Of a stretch of 64,000 nucleotides of DNA, positions 30,468 through 39,138 are shown one piece after another. The position numbers were made by a program, and so were the translations under genes. Positions within the stretch are counted from its first letter, which is position 1. Each line of letters starts with the position of its first letter. Location of the stretch: contig NZ_PUIP01000002.1 of assembly GCF_002968015.1 (NCBI RefSeq), positions 434,001 to 498,000 of the forward strand. Direction: 5' to 3'. Origin of the DNA: Massilia phosphatilytica. GTDB taxonomy: Bacteria; Pseudomonadota; Gammaproteobacteria; Burkholderiales; Burkholderiaceae_D. Below the pieces are notes generated by a model, which worked only from the letters and a program-made list of their open reading frames with translations, was not told where the DNA came from and did no database searches.

Positions 30468-31301
30468 TCAGTGCTCCAGGCCGCGGTGCCAGCGCAGCAG
30501 ATAGTTATTCAGCTTGTTCATGCCGGCGTCGATGGCGAGGCCGAGAAGGCCGATCGTGATCATGCCGGCGATGATCTTGTCCGACCAGAAGTACTCGCGC
30601 GCCTCGAGGATGCGGAAGCCGAGGCCGTTGTTCACGGCGATCATCTCGGACACGATCACGACGATGAACGCCGTGCCGATGCCGATGCGCATGCCGGTCA
30701 GGATGTACGGCACGGACGCCGGCAGGATCACGCGCAGGAACATCGTCGCCCCGCTCGCCCCCAGGTTGCGCGCCGCGCGCAGGTAGATGCCGTCGACCTG
30801 GCGCACGCCCGCGATGGTGTTCATCAGCACGGGGAAGAAGGCGCCCAGCGCGATCAGGAAGATGGCGGGCGGGTTGCCGAGGCCGAACCACAGGATCGAC
30901 AACGGGATGTAGGCGATGGGCGGAATCGGCCGCAGCAGCTGGAACAACGGATTCAGCCAGGCATACGCGACGCGGCTCGCGCCCATCGACAGCCCGATCG
31001 GCAGCGCGAGGCCGGCGCCGACGAGGAAGCCGACGATCACGCGGTACAGGCTGCCGAGGGCGTCGGTGATCAGCTCACCCGAAACCATCCACGCGAGCTT
31101 CCCGCCGCCGTTGGCTTCGTGCCAGGTGGCGAAGTCCTGCATCGGCAGCAGGTACGCGACCCACTTGCGCCATACGTGCAACGGCGACGGCAGGATGTTC
31201 TCGTTGACCCATCCCATGCCGGCGACCCACTGCCAGATCGCGATCGCGACGACCGGCACGACCAGGCCGATCGCGATGTCCTGCCACCTGCGTTTCACCA
31301 T
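30468..31301 (-). CDS. ABC transporter permease (SsuC/TauC type)
   Basis: A 277-residue inner-membrane subunit with about six helices and the cytoplasmic coupling loop RAARNLGASGATMFLRVILPASVPYILTG, the EAA-like motif of BPD permeases. N-terminal residues 1-60 include one helix and a long loop. It partners the ATPase downstream and the binding protein upstream. Confidence 0.92.
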   Translation of the reverse strand: MVKRRWQDIAIGLVVPVVAIAIWQWVAGMGWVNENILPSPLHVWRKWVAYLLPMQDFATWHEANGGGKLAWMVSGELITDALGSLYRVIVGFLVGAGLALPIGLSMGASRVAYAWLNPLFQLLRPIPPIAYIPLSILWFGLGNPPAIFLIALGAFFPVLMNTIAGVRQVDGIYLRAARNLGASGATMFLRVILPASVPYILTGMRIGIGTAFIVVIVSEMIAVNNGLGFRILEAREYFWSDKIIAGMITIGLLGLAIDAGMNKLNNYLLRWHRGLEH

Positions 31302-31320
31302 GTCCGCTCCCAGGCGTGAT

Positions 31321-32295
31321 TCATTTGATGTTCAGGCTTTTCTTCGCCTCGTCCAGCAAATCGGTCTTGACCCAGTCCTTCGCCACCGGCGGCTTGGCCA
31401 TCCGGCCGACACCCGTCTTGACCATGATGTCGGTGGTCGTCTGGATGTGCTCCGGCGTGATGTCGTAGGTGTAGGGCGAATTGCTGATCGCGTCGTCGAA
31501 GTCGTCCTTCGTGATCTGGCCCTTGAACACGACTTCGCGCACGTATTTCTCGGCCAGCGCGCGGTCGCGGATGAAGGCGCTCGTGGCCATCACGAAGCAG
31601 CGCATGAATTTCTCGGCCACGGGACGCTTCGTGTTGTAGAACTTTTCCGTCATGACCATCGTCCGCACCGGTTCGCCGATCGGCGTGTCGTACGGTTTCA
31701 GGACCTCGACGCCGAAACCCTTGTTGATCGCCTGCGACGACTGGGGTTCGGACTGCATCATGGCGTCGATGTTCTTGCCCAGCAGCGCCTGGTTGAGGTC
31801 GGCGTATGCCAGGTAGACGATCTGCACGTCCTTGCCGGGCGCCGGGTCGGCGGTGAGGCCCGCCTTCTGCAGCTCGGCCATCAGCAGCACTTCCTGGATG
31901 CCGCCGCGCGTCACGCCCACTTTCTTGCCCTTCAGGTCGCGGACAGCCTTGACGTTGGCGTCCGCCCGCGCGACGAGGCGGGCGCCGCCCTTCGCGAAGC
32001 CGGCCACGACATAGATCGGCGCACCGCCGGCGCGGCCCGAGATCGCGGCCTCGGACGCCGTCGTGCCCACGTCGAGCTCACCCGCGATGATGGCCTGCAT
32101 CACGTCCAGGCCCTTCGCGAAGATGCGCTCCTCGACCTTGATCCCGCACTTGGGCGCGATCTCCTTGATGTATGACACCGCGCCGTAGTGCGCGAACTTG
32201 AGGTTGCCGAGGCGGACGACGTCCTGCGCCTGGGCGCCGCTCGCGGCCAGCAGCGCGGCGATGGCGAGGGTCTTGCCGAACACGTGTGCTTTCAT
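31321..32295 (-). CDS. ABC transporter substrate-binding protein (NMT1/SsuA-like)
   Basis: A 324-residue periplasmic protein with a signal peptide cleaved near residue 23 (LLAASGAQAQ). The first lobe begins RLGNLKFAHYGAVSYIKEIA. IIAGELDVGTTASEAAISG and LKGKKVGVTRGGIQEVLL match the family. The ligand could be a sulfonate, nitrate, taurine or pyrimidine precursor; sequence alone does not decide. First gene of the operon, so its promoter lies in 32296-32530. Confidence 0.9.
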   Translation of the reverse strand: MKAHVFGKTLAIAALLAASGAQAQDVVRLGNLKFAHYGAVSYIKEIAPKCGIKVEERIFAKGLDVMQAIIAGELDVGTTASEAAISGRAGGAPIYVVAGFAKGGARLVARADANVKAVRDLKGKKVGVTRGGIQEVLLMAELQKAGLTADPAPGKDVQIVYLAYADLNQALLGKNIDAMMQSEPQSSQAINKGFGVEVLKPYDTPIGEPVRTMVMTEKFYNTKRPVAEKFMRCFVMATSAFIRDRALAEKYVREVVFKGQITKDDFDDAISNSPYTYDITPEHIQTTTDIMVKTGVGRMAKPPVAKDWVKTDLLDEAKKSLNIK

Positions 32296-32529
32296 TGCCT
32301 GTCTCTCCGATTGGGGGTAGAACTTTTATTGGAATGAACTGCGTGACGCCTCTGGAACATAAACTCGAAGCAATACATTGTCAAACCGTCCAATCAGGTT
32401 TTACCAAGAATCAAATCGAATCGTTGACTATGCCGCTTGCGAATGGCTGAATACGGGTCTTGACGGGGAAAAACCCGCCCCGACATGCGGTAAAATGGCG
32501 TGTTGCGCGCCCGCCGCTTATATATATCA

Positions 32530-32650
32530 GGGAACCTCGAAAAACCGTCGCGAGCGGCAGCAATGTCGTTCGAGAAGCGCAGCTGTACGAGCAGTACAGC
32601 GAGCATCGCAGGACGACAGTGCAACGCGCAGTAGGTTTTTCGACGTTCCC
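32530..32650. repeat. MITE-like element with 17-bp terminal inverted repeats
   Basis: The ends read GGGAACCTCGAAAAACC and, on the opposite strand at the right, GGGAACGTCGAAAAACC: 17 bases with one mismatch. Inside are nested inverted repeats: TGTCGTTC at 32564 with GGACGACA at 32611, and GCTGTAC at 32582 with GTACAGC at 32594 around a five-base loop. The 121-bp unit encodes no protein and ends 20 bp before ffh. It looks like a non-autonomous mobile element or a transcribed folded repeat. No target-site duplication is obvious. Confidence 0.65.
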
Positions 32651-32670
32651 ATCAGTACAAAAGGTAGAAC

Positions 32671-34038
32671 ATGCTGGATAACCTGACACAACGCCTTGCC
32701 AAGGTCGTCAAGACGATGCGTGGCGAAGCCCGCCTGACCGAGACAAACACCGCCGAAATGCTGCGCGAAGTGCGCCTGGCCCTGCTCGAGGCCGACGTCG
32801 CGCTGCCGGCCGTGCGCGAATTCATCGCCAAAGTGAAGGAAAAGGCGCTGGGCGAGGAAGTCATCGGCTCGCTGTCGCCGGGCCAGGCCCTCGTCGGCGT
32901 CGTGCAGAAGGAACTGGGCGCGCTGATGGGCGCCGACCTGGGCCCGGACGCGTCGCAGCTGTCGTTCGCGCAGCAGCCGCCGGCAGTGATCCTGATGGCC
33001 GGCCTGCAGGGTGTCGGCAAGACGACCACCACCGGCAAGCTCGCCAAGTACCTCAAGGAACAGAAGAAGAAAAAGGTCCTGACCGTCTCCGCCGACGTCT
33101 ACCGCCCCGCCGCGATCGCGCAGCTGGAATCGGTGACGAAGCAGGTCGGCGCCGACTTCTTCCCGTCCACCGCCAGCGACAAGCCGGTCGACATCGCGAA
33201 GAACGCGATCGACTGGGCGAAGAAGCACTACCACGACGTCGTCATCATCGACACGGCCGGCCGCCTGGCCATCGACGAGGCGATGATGCAGGAGATCGCC
33301 GCCGTGCACGCGGCCGCGAATCCGATCGAGACGCTGTTCGTCGTCGACGCCATGGTCGGCCAGGACGCGATCAACACGGCGAAAGCCTTCAATGACGCGC
33401 TGCCGCTGACCGGCGTGATCCTGACGAAGCTCGACGGCGACTCGCGCGGCGGCGCGGCGCTGTCCGTGCGCCACGTGACGGGCAAGCCGATCAAGTTCGC
33501 CGGCGTGTCGGAAAAGCTGGACGGCCTGGAAGCCTTCGATCCGGCCCGCATGGCCAACCGCGTGCTGGGCATGGGCGACATCCTCGCGCTGGTCGAGGAA
33601 GCGCGCAAGGGCGTGGACATGCAGGCCGCGGCCGACATGGCCAACAAGATCAAATCGGGCGGCAAGTTCGACATGAACGACTTCCGCGCCCAGCTCGCGC
33701 AGATGAAGAAGATGGGCGGCATGGCCGGCCTGCTCGACAAACTGCCGGCCCAGTTCCAGCAGGCCGCGAGCGGCGCCAACATGGACCAGGCCGAGAAGCA
33801 GGTACGCCGCATGTGCGGCATCATCGATTCGATGACGCCGCTCGAGCGCGCCAAGCCTGAACTGATCAAGGCCAACCGCAAGCGCCGCATCGCGGCCGGC
33901 GCCGGCGTGCAGGTGCAGGAAGTGAACCGCATGCTGACCCAGTACGAGCAGATGAACACGATGATGAAGAAGCTCAAGGGCGGCGGCCTGATGAAGATGA
34001 TGCGCGGGATGAAGGGCATGATGCCTGGTATGCGCTGA
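32671..34038 (+). CDS. ffh: Signal recognition particle protein Ffh
   Basis: A 455-residue SRP GTPase that targets membrane proteins co-translationally to SecYEG with 4.5S RNA and FtsY. The N domain is at residues 1-90. The G domain has GLQGVGKTTTTGK at 111-123, DTAGRL near 194 and TKLDGD near 251. The methionine-rich M domain binds 4.5S RNA and signal sequences (from about residue 330, ending MMKKLKGGGLMKMMRGMKGMMPGMR). The Shine-Dalgarno (AAGGTAG) is close to the MITE-like repeat, so the transcript probably carries the repeat in its leader. Confidence 0.97.
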   Translation: MLDNLTQRLAKVVKTMRGEARLTETNTAEMLREVRLALLEADVALPAVREFIAKVKEKALGEEVIGSLSPGQALVGVVQKELGALMGADLGPDASQLSFAQQPPAVILMAGLQGVGKTTTTGKLAKYLKEQKKKKVLTVSADVYRPAAIAQLESVTKQVGADFFPSTASDKPVDIAKNAIDWAKKHYHDVVIIDTAGRLAIDEAMMQEIAAVHAAANPIETLFVVDAMVGQDAINTAKAFNDALPLTGVILTKLDGDSRGGAALSVRHVTGKPIKFAGVSEKLDGLEAFDPARMANRVLGMGDILALVEEARKGVDMQAAADMANKIKSGGKFDMNDFRAQLAQMKKMGGMAGLLDKLPAQFQQAASGANMDQAEKQVRRMCGIIDSMTPLERAKPELIKANRKRRIAAGAGVQVQEVNRMLTQYEQMNTMMKKLKGGGLMKMMRGMKGMMPGMR

Positions 34039-34054
34039 TCCTTGATCCATCTCT

Positions 34055-34093
34055 AAAAAGCCGTGCGCGACCACCGTCCCGCACGGCTTTTTT
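34055..34093 (+). terminator. Terminator after ffh
   Basis: AAAAAGCCGTGCG pairs with CGCACGGCTTTTTT over a loop of about 12 bases, with six T at the end. Strong intrinsic terminator 16 bases past the stop. Confidence 0.93.
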
Positions 34094-34272
34094 GTGCTTG
34101 GGACGTCCGTTTTTTCGCTCTAGGGAGGCCCGGGTAACACAACGGGCTGTTTTAGGGCTTATAAGAGTGAAAAAATTTCGAAAAAGACTTGCACGAACAC
34201 TAAAACCCTACCAATATAAGCCGGGTGCGCTCCCGCGCAAATTTCCATGTGTTCCGTTTAGGAGGCTCGAAG

Positions 34273-34677
34273 ATGGCAACAGCCAAAAAAACCACCGCAG
34301 CGCCCGCGAAGAAAGCCGCTGCCAAGCCTGCTGCGGCGGCAAAGCCGGCAGCGAAAAAGGCAGCAGCTCCTGCCAAAGCAGCAGCACCGAAGGCAACCGC
34401 AGCAGCAAAGAAGCCGGCTGCGGCACGCAAGCCCAACGCCGCTTTCATGAAAGAGATGACCCCGTCGGCACCGCTGGCTGCCGTCGTCGGCGCGAAACCG
34501 CTGCCGCGCACCGAAGTGACCAAGAAGGTCTGGGATTACATCAAGGCGCAAAACCTGCAGGACGCGGCCAACCGCCGCATGATCAACGCCGACGACAAGC
34601 TGAAAGCCGTCTTCGGTGGCAAGGCGCAGGTGTCGATGTTCGAAATGACCAAGCTGATCTCGGATCACCTCAAATAA
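34273..34677 (+). CDS. SWIB/MDM2-domain protein with histone-like N-terminal tail
   Basis: A 134-residue protein. Residues 1-55 are an Ala/Lys/Pro tail (KKAAAKPAAAAKPAAKK) like the H1-like protein at 12977-14269. Residues 60-134 form a SWIB domain (PLPRTEVTKKVWDYIKAQNLQD...INADDKLKAVFGGKAQVSMFEMTKLISDHLK). In eukaryotes the SWIB fold belongs to chromatin remodelling and MDM2; in bacteria it is found in chlamydiae and some proteobacteria with unknown, probably nucleoid-related, function. An excellent Shine-Dalgarno (AGGAGG) lies nine bases before the ATG at 34273. Confidence 0.92.
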   Translation: MATAKKTTAAPAKKAAAKPAAAAKPAAKKAAAPAKAAAPKATAAAKKPAAARKPNAAFMKEMTPSAPLAAVVGAKPLPRTEVTKKVWDYIKAQNLQDAANRRMINADDKLKAVFGGKAQVSMFEMTKLISDHLK

Positions 34678-34713
34678 GAAGACCTGGCTGGCTGTCCCAC
34701 TGGCCCCGATACG

Positions 34714-34740
34714 AAAAGCCCCGGCGAGCCGGGGCTTTTT
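34714..34740 (+). terminator. Terminator after the SWIB gene
   Basis: AAAAGCCCCGG-CGAG-CCGGGGCTTTTT is a stem of about 10 bp with five T, lying eight bases before the LysR start. The LysR gene therefore needs its own promoter or read-through. Confidence 0.93.
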
Positions 34741-34747
34741 GCTTTGC

Positions 34748-35653
34748 ATGACATCCGACATGAGATTCGACCTGACCGACCTGCAGCTGTTCCTGCACGT
34801 GCTGGACGCCGGCAGCATCACGGCCGGCAGCCGGCGCGCCCACCTGGCGCTGGCGTCCGCGAGCGAGCGGATCCAGCACATGGAAGAAACCCTCGGCGTG
34901 CCGCTGCTCGTGCGCGGCCGGCGCGGGGTACAGCCGACGGCCGCGGGCCTCGCCCTGCAGCGCCACGCCCGCCTCGTGTTCCAGCAACTGGCGCGCCTGC
35001 GCGCGGAACTGGGCGAGCACGCGGCCGGCCTGAAGGGCCAGATCCGGCTGCTGTGCAATACGGCGGCGCTGTCCGAGTACCTGCCGGAGCGGCTGGCCGG
35101 CTTCATGGCGCGCCATCCGGACGTCGACATCGACCTGGAAGAACGCACGTCCAGCGACATCGCGCGCGCCGTGCGCGAAGGCGGCGCGGACCTCGGCATC
35201 GTGGCCGACACGGTCGACCTGTCCGGCCTGGAGACGTTCCCGTTCTGCACCGACCGTATCGTGGCCGTCGCGCAGCCGGCGCTGGCGCGCACGCTCGTCA
35301 CGCAGGAAGGACAGGCCGTGACGTTCGCGCGGCTCGTGGACTTCGACCACGTCACGCTGACGGGCGACAGCGCCCTGTTCCGCTACCTGAGCCAGCTGGC
35401 CGAACGCGCCGGCCGCACGCTGCGCGCACGCGTGCGCCTGCGCAGCTTCGACGCGGTGTGCCGGATGGTGGAGAGCGGGGTCGGGATCGGCCTGGTGTCC
35501 GAACCGGCCGCGCGGCGCTGCGCCCGCACGATGGACATCGCCGTGCTGGAACTGGCCGACGCGTGGGCGGTGCGCCAGCTGTCGCTGTGCATGCGCAGCT
35601 TCGAGGGGTTGCCGCGCCATGCGCAGCAGCTGATAGAAGAGATCAGGGCGTGA
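34748..35653 (+). CDS. LysR family transcriptional regulator
   Basis: A 301-residue regulator. The helix-turn-helix lies at residues 8-65 (DLQLFLHVLDAGSITAGSRRAHLALASASERIQHMEETLGVPLLVRGRRGV). The effector-binding domain follows (GQIRLLCNTAALSEYLPERLAGFMARHPDVDIDLEERTS). ATG at 34748 or 34760 could start the protein; the first is used. The start codon is only seven bases after the T-run of the preceding terminator. No divergent target gene is adjacent; the usual partner in other genomes may be a sulfur or transport gene, which is not seen here. Confidence 0.9.
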   Translation: MTSDMRFDLTDLQLFLHVLDAGSITAGSRRAHLALASASERIQHMEETLGVPLLVRGRRGVQPTAAGLALQRHARLVFQQLARLRAELGEHAAGLKGQIRLLCNTAALSEYLPERLAGFMARHPDVDIDLEERTSSDIARAVREGGADLGIVADTVDLSGLETFPFCTDRIVAVAQPALARTLVTQEGQAVTFARLVDFDHVTLTGDSALFRYLSQLAERAGRTLRARVRLRSFDAVCRMVESGVGIGLVSEPAARRCARTMDIAVLELADAWAVRQLSLCMRSFEGLPRHAQQLIEEIRA

Positions 35654-35656
35654 ATG

Positions 35657-35720
35657 GTGGGCTCGGGGAGCCCACCCTACGGCATCGTTACAATCGTAGG
35701 GTGGGCACCCCGTGCCCACC
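35657..35720. repeat. REP-like inverted pair (GTAGGGTGGGC type), copies 2 and 3
   Basis: The left unit, 35657-35682, is GGTGGGCTC-GGG-GAGCCCACC followed by CTACG. The right unit, 35695-35720, is CGTAGGGTGGGCAC-CCC-GTGCCCACC. The two face each other (CCCACCCTACG and CGTAGGGTGGG) across about 12 bases, forming a BIME-like pair between two convergent genes. The right unit shares its 24-base core with the copy at 12347. Confidence 0.75.
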
Positions 35721-35734
35721 GAACGTCTCCGCAA

Positions 35735-36385
35735 TCAGCGGCTCGACACCATCACGTCCTGCTTGAATTCCCAGTTCTTCCACGCCGCGAGCACCGCATT
35801 CGGATACTCGGGCTTGCCGCGGCTGCCGTTGTAGCGGCCGAGCGCGAGGTACAGGTTGCCGCCTTCCATGTCGATGTACATGCGCAGGATCGAGCAGCCG
35901 TAGCGCAGGTTCGTCTGCATGTCGAACAGCGCGCGGCGGTTCGAATCGCCGATCACCTTCGTCCAGAACGGCATCACCTGCATATAGCCGCGCGCGCCGA
36001 CCATCGACACGGCGTACTTGCGGTACGCCGATTCGACCTGGATCAGGCCCAGCACGAGCCCCGGATCGAGGCCCGCGCGCGTCGCTTCGTACCACGCGAT
36101 CTCGAGGAATTCCGTGCGCGTCTGGTCGTCCGGCAGGCGGCGCTTGAGGCGCGCCGACATCGCGTCGAACCATTGCTGGTAACGGACGCGCGCGACCTCG
36201 TCGCGGAAGGCCGGCTTGGGCGGCCGGCCGTCACGGATGGCGTTTTCGAGCGCCAGCCGGACCGAATCGGCCAACGCTTCTTCCTTCTGGTTGCCGGCCT
36301 GCGCCGCGCCGCTGCTCATCAGTGCAGCGGCGAGCAAGACCGGGCCGAGCCGGGCTGCTGCCCGGACTATCAACCGTCGTGCCAT
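35735..36385 (-). CDS. Lytic transglycosylase, SLT domain
   Basis: A 216-residue exported muramidase-like enzyme. The signal peptide spans residues 1-30 (cleavage after AAQA). The SLT fold has IQVESAYRKYAVSMVGARGYMQVMP with catalytic Glu118, then NLRYGCSILRMYIDMEGG and LALGRYNGSRG. It cleaves the MurNAc-GlcNAc linkage with 1,6-anhydro product formation. The ATG at 36385 overlaps the proS stop (TGATG-like junction); a GTG one codon upstream is also possible. Confidence 0.9.
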   Translation of the reverse strand: MARRLIVRAAARLGPVLLAAALMSSGAAQAGNQKEEALADSVRLALENAIRDGRPPKPAFRDEVARVRYQQWFDAMSARLKRRLPDDQTRTEFLEIAWYEATRAGLDPGLVLGLIQVESAYRKYAVSMVGARGYMQVMPFWTKVIGDSNRRALFDMQTNLRYGCSILRMYIDMEGGNLYLALGRYNGSRGKPEYPNAVLAAWKNWEFKQDVMVSSR

Positions 36386-38118
36386 CACTTGCCCAGCTTG
36401 CCCTTGATGAAGCCGACCATGTCCGCAGCGGGAACGGCGGTCGCCTCGGCATCGCGGCGGCCCTGGTATTCCAGGTTGCCTTCCTTGAGGCCGCGCTCGC
36501 CGATCACGACGCGGTGCGGCACGCCGACCAGTTCCCAGTCGGCGAACATGGCGCCCGGACGCAGGCCGCGGTCGTCGACGATGACGTCGACACCGGCCGC
36601 CTGCAGCTCGGCGTACAGGCGATCGGTTTCGGTCTTCACCAGATCGCTGCGGTCATAGCCCATCGGGCACAGCACCAGTTCGAACGGCGCGATCGCGTCC
36701 GGCCAGATGATGCCCTTGTCGTCGAAGTTCTGTTCGATGGCGGCGCCCACGATGCGGGTCACGCCGATGCCGTAGCAACCCATCTGCATCGGGACCGGCT
36801 GGCCCTTTTCGTCCAGGTAGACACAGTCCATCGCGGCGGAGTACGCGGTACCGAGCTGGAACACGTGGCCCACTTCGATGCCGCGCTCGATCGCGAGCGC
36901 GCCACGGCCGTCGGGCGACGCGTCGCCTTCGACCACGTTGCGCAGGTCGGCGACGACGGGCTCCGCCAGGTCGCGGCCCCAGTTGACGCCCGTCAGGTGG
37001 TATTCCGCCTCGTTGGCGCCGCACACGAAGTCGGCCATGTTGGCAACGGTGCGGTCGGCCACGATATTGACCGGCTGCTTCGTGCCCACCGGACCGAGGT
37101 AACCCGGCACCGTGCCGTAGGCGTCCTGGATCTCGGCTTCGGTGGCGAAGCGGAAGTCTTTCAGGCCCGGCACTTTCGTGACCTTGACTTCGTTCAGCTC
37201 ATGGTCGGCGCGCAGCAGCAGCAGCCAGTTTTCCTTGACGTTGTTGCCGTCGACTTCCTTTTCGACGGTCAGCGCGATCGACTTCACGTTCTGCGCGAGG
37301 TCGATGCCGAGCAGCTTGGCGACCTGCTCGCACTTGGTCGTGTTCGGGGTCGACACCTTCGTCAGCGGCTGCGTGGCCGCGCCGCGCTGGGCGATCAGCG
37401 GCAGCGCCTCGGCCGCTTCCATGTTCGCCGCGTAGTCGGAGTCCGGGCAGTAGACCAGCGCGTCCTCGCCGGTGCTGGCGATCACGTGGAATTCGTGCGA
37501 GCCCGTGCCGCCGATGGCGCCGTTGTCGGCCGCCACCGCGCGGAACTTCAGGCCGAAGCGGTTGAAGATGCTGACGTAGGCGTCGAACATCGTCTGGTAG
37601 GACTTCTGCATGCCGTCGACGTCACGGTCGAACGAGTACGCGTCCTTCATCGTGAATTCGCGGCCGCGCATCAGGCCGAAGCGGGGACGGCGCTCGTCGC
37701 GGAACTTGGTCTGGATGTGATAGAAGTTCAACGGCAGTTGGCGGTACGACTTGACTTCGGTGCGCACGACGTCGGTCACGACTTCTTCCGAGGTCGGCTG
37801 CAGGGCGAAGTCGCGGCCGTGGCGATCCTTCAGGCGCAGCAGTTCCGGCCCCATCTTGTCCCAGCGGCCCGTCTCCTGCCACAACTCGGCCGGCTGCACC
37901 AGCGGCATCAAGAGTTCGATCGCGCCTGCCTTGTTCATCTCTTCGCGGATGATGCCCTCGACCTTGCGGATCACGCGCAGGCCCAGCGGCATGTACGTGT
38001 AGATGCCGGAGCCAAGTCGCTTGATCATCCCGGCGCGCATCATCAGTTTATGGCTGACGATCTCGGCGTCGGAGGGCGCTTCTTTGAGCGTTGAAATAAA
38101 AAATCGTGAGGCGCGCAT
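36385..38118 (-). CDS. proS: Prolyl-tRNA synthetase
   Basis: A 577-residue class II aminoacyl-tRNA synthetase of the bacterial type with an inserted editing domain. The N-terminal class II motif 1 region is [28 protein letters not shown]. Motif 2 is [25 protein letters not shown]. The YbaK-like insertion domain lies at about residues 225-395, and motif 3 ([18 protein letters not shown]) at about 448. The C-terminal anticodon-binding domain follows. Upstream on the minus strand, TATAAC lies about 30 bp before the start and may be the -10 element. Confidence 0.97.
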   Translation of the reverse strand: MRASRFFISTLKEAPSDAEIVSHKLMMRAGMIKRLGSGIYTYMPLGLRVIRKVEGIIREEMNKAGAIELLMPLVQPAELWQETGRWDKMGPELLRLKDRHGRDFALQPTSEEVVTDVVRTEVKSYRQLPLNFYHIQTKFRDERRPRFGLMRGREFTMKDAYSFDRDVDGMQKSYQTMFDAYVSIFNRFGLKFRAVAADNGAIGGTGSHEFHVIASTGEDALVYCPDSDYAANMEAAEALPLIAQRGAATQPLTKVSTPNTTKCEQVAKLLGIDLAQNVKSIALTVEKEVDGNNVKENWLLLLRADHELNEVKVTKVPGLKDFRFATEAEIQDAYGTVPGYLGPVGTKQPVNIVADRTVANMADFVCGANEAEYHLTGVNWGRDLAEPVVADLRNVVEGDASPDGRGALAIERGIEVGHVFQLGTAYSAAMDCVYLDEKGQPVPMQMGCYGIGVTRIVGAAIEQNFDDKGIIWPDAIAPFELVLCPMGYDRSDLVKTETDRLYAELQAAGVDVIVDDRGLRPGAMFADWELVGVPHRVVIGERGLKEGNLEYQGRRDAEATAVPAADMVGFIKGKLGK

Positions 38119-38327
38119 ATCGGTGAATTCTTTTTAAAAAGAGAGGGTTATAATCGACCTAATTTTAAAGGATTAGCTGGCTGATGCATCCAATCTTTAT
38201 ACAAATGGGTCCTAAACACGTGGTGCAAGCTGTTGTTCCTGTGCAGGTTGCACGACAGACGTATCTGGATTGCTAGGTAAAAACGTAAGAGAGACAGATC
38301 GGCCGGCAGAAAGTTTCGAGGTGAATT
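38119..38327. promoter_or_regulatory. Divergent promoter region of proS and rppH
   Basis: TATAAT at 38149-38154 on the plus strand and TATAAC on the minus strand overlap, suggesting closely spaced divergent promoters; the -35 hexamers are poor. GTGCAA and TTGCAC near 38223-38256 form a 6-bp inverted repeat in the long rppH leader. No other gene is seen. Confidence 0.4.
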
Positions 38328-39017
38328 ATGCTCGATCGTGAAGGGTTCCGCCCCAACGTCGGCATCATCCTGCTGAACGCCAACAACGAGGTGTGGTGGG
38401 GCAAGCGGGTACGTGAGCATTCTTGGCAATTTCCGCAAGGGGGTATCAAATACGGCGAGACGCCGGAACAGGCGATGTACCGCGAGCTCGAGGAAGAAAT
38501 CGGCCTGCGCCAGGAGCACGTCAAGATCGTGGGCCGGACCCGCGACTGGCTGCGCTACGAAGTGCCCGACCACTTCATCAAGCGCGAAGTGCGCGGTCAC
38601 TACCGCGGCCAGAAGCAGATCTGGTTCCTGCTGCGCATGGTGGCACGCGACAACGACGTCAACCTGCGCCTGACCGACCATCCCGAGTTCGACGCCTGGC
38701 GCTGGCACGATTACTGGGTCCCGCTGGACGTGGTCATCGAATTCAAGCGCGACGTGTACCAGCGCGCGCTGCAGGAACTGTCGCGTTTCATTACGTGGCC
38801 CGCGAACGGCGAACGCCGCCACAGCTCGCGCTACCTGCGCCAGCCGCACGAGCGGCGCGGCCAGGGCGGCAACGGCGGCGGCGGCAAGCCGGCGGCGAAT
38901 GCCGCCAACGCCAACGCCAGCAGCAAGGCGGTGGCGGTGGCCAGCAAGGCGATCGCCGACGCGGCCGGCAGCTCCAAGATGGTGTTGGCGCAGCAAGGAG
39001 CGACGCGTAAAGAGTGA
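38328..39017 (+). CDS. rppH: RNA pyrophosphohydrolase
   Basis: A Nudix hydrolase that removes pyrophosphate from 5' ends of mRNA and triggers RNase E decay. The Nudix box lies at residues 38-60 ([23 protein letters not shown]), with the usual RppH start [22 protein letters not shown]. The enzyme core ends near residue 155. The last 75 residues are a low-complexity Gly/Ala/Asn/Ser tail, longer than in E. coli (176 residues). The Shine-Dalgarno is GAGGTG. Confidence 0.95.
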   Translation: MLDREGFRPNVGIILLNANNEVWWGKRVREHSWQFPQGGIKYGETPEQAMYRELEEEIGLRQEHVKIVGRTRDWLRYEVPDHFIKREVRGHYRGQKQIWFLLRMVARDNDVNLRLTDHPEFDAWRWHDYWVPLDVVIEFKRDVYQRALQELSRFITWPANGERRHSSRYLRQPHERRGQGGNGGGGKPAANAANANASSKAVAVASKAIADAAGSSKMVLAQQGATRKE

Positions 39018-39138
39018 TGCCCGCGAGTAGCGCGGAAGCAACACAACAAAGGCAAAGCAGCCGTGCGAATGGTTGTCTTTGCTTTTTTTACATTTCGGTA
39101 ATGTAATTTTTACAAAATTGCGAAGTAGAATCATTGTC

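Noticed and set aside
32296-32529. Promoter signals between the importer operon and ffh (TTGACT at 32424 with TGAATA 18 bases later)
   Set aside because: The -10 match is poor and other AT-rich hexamers compete, so no site is annotated.
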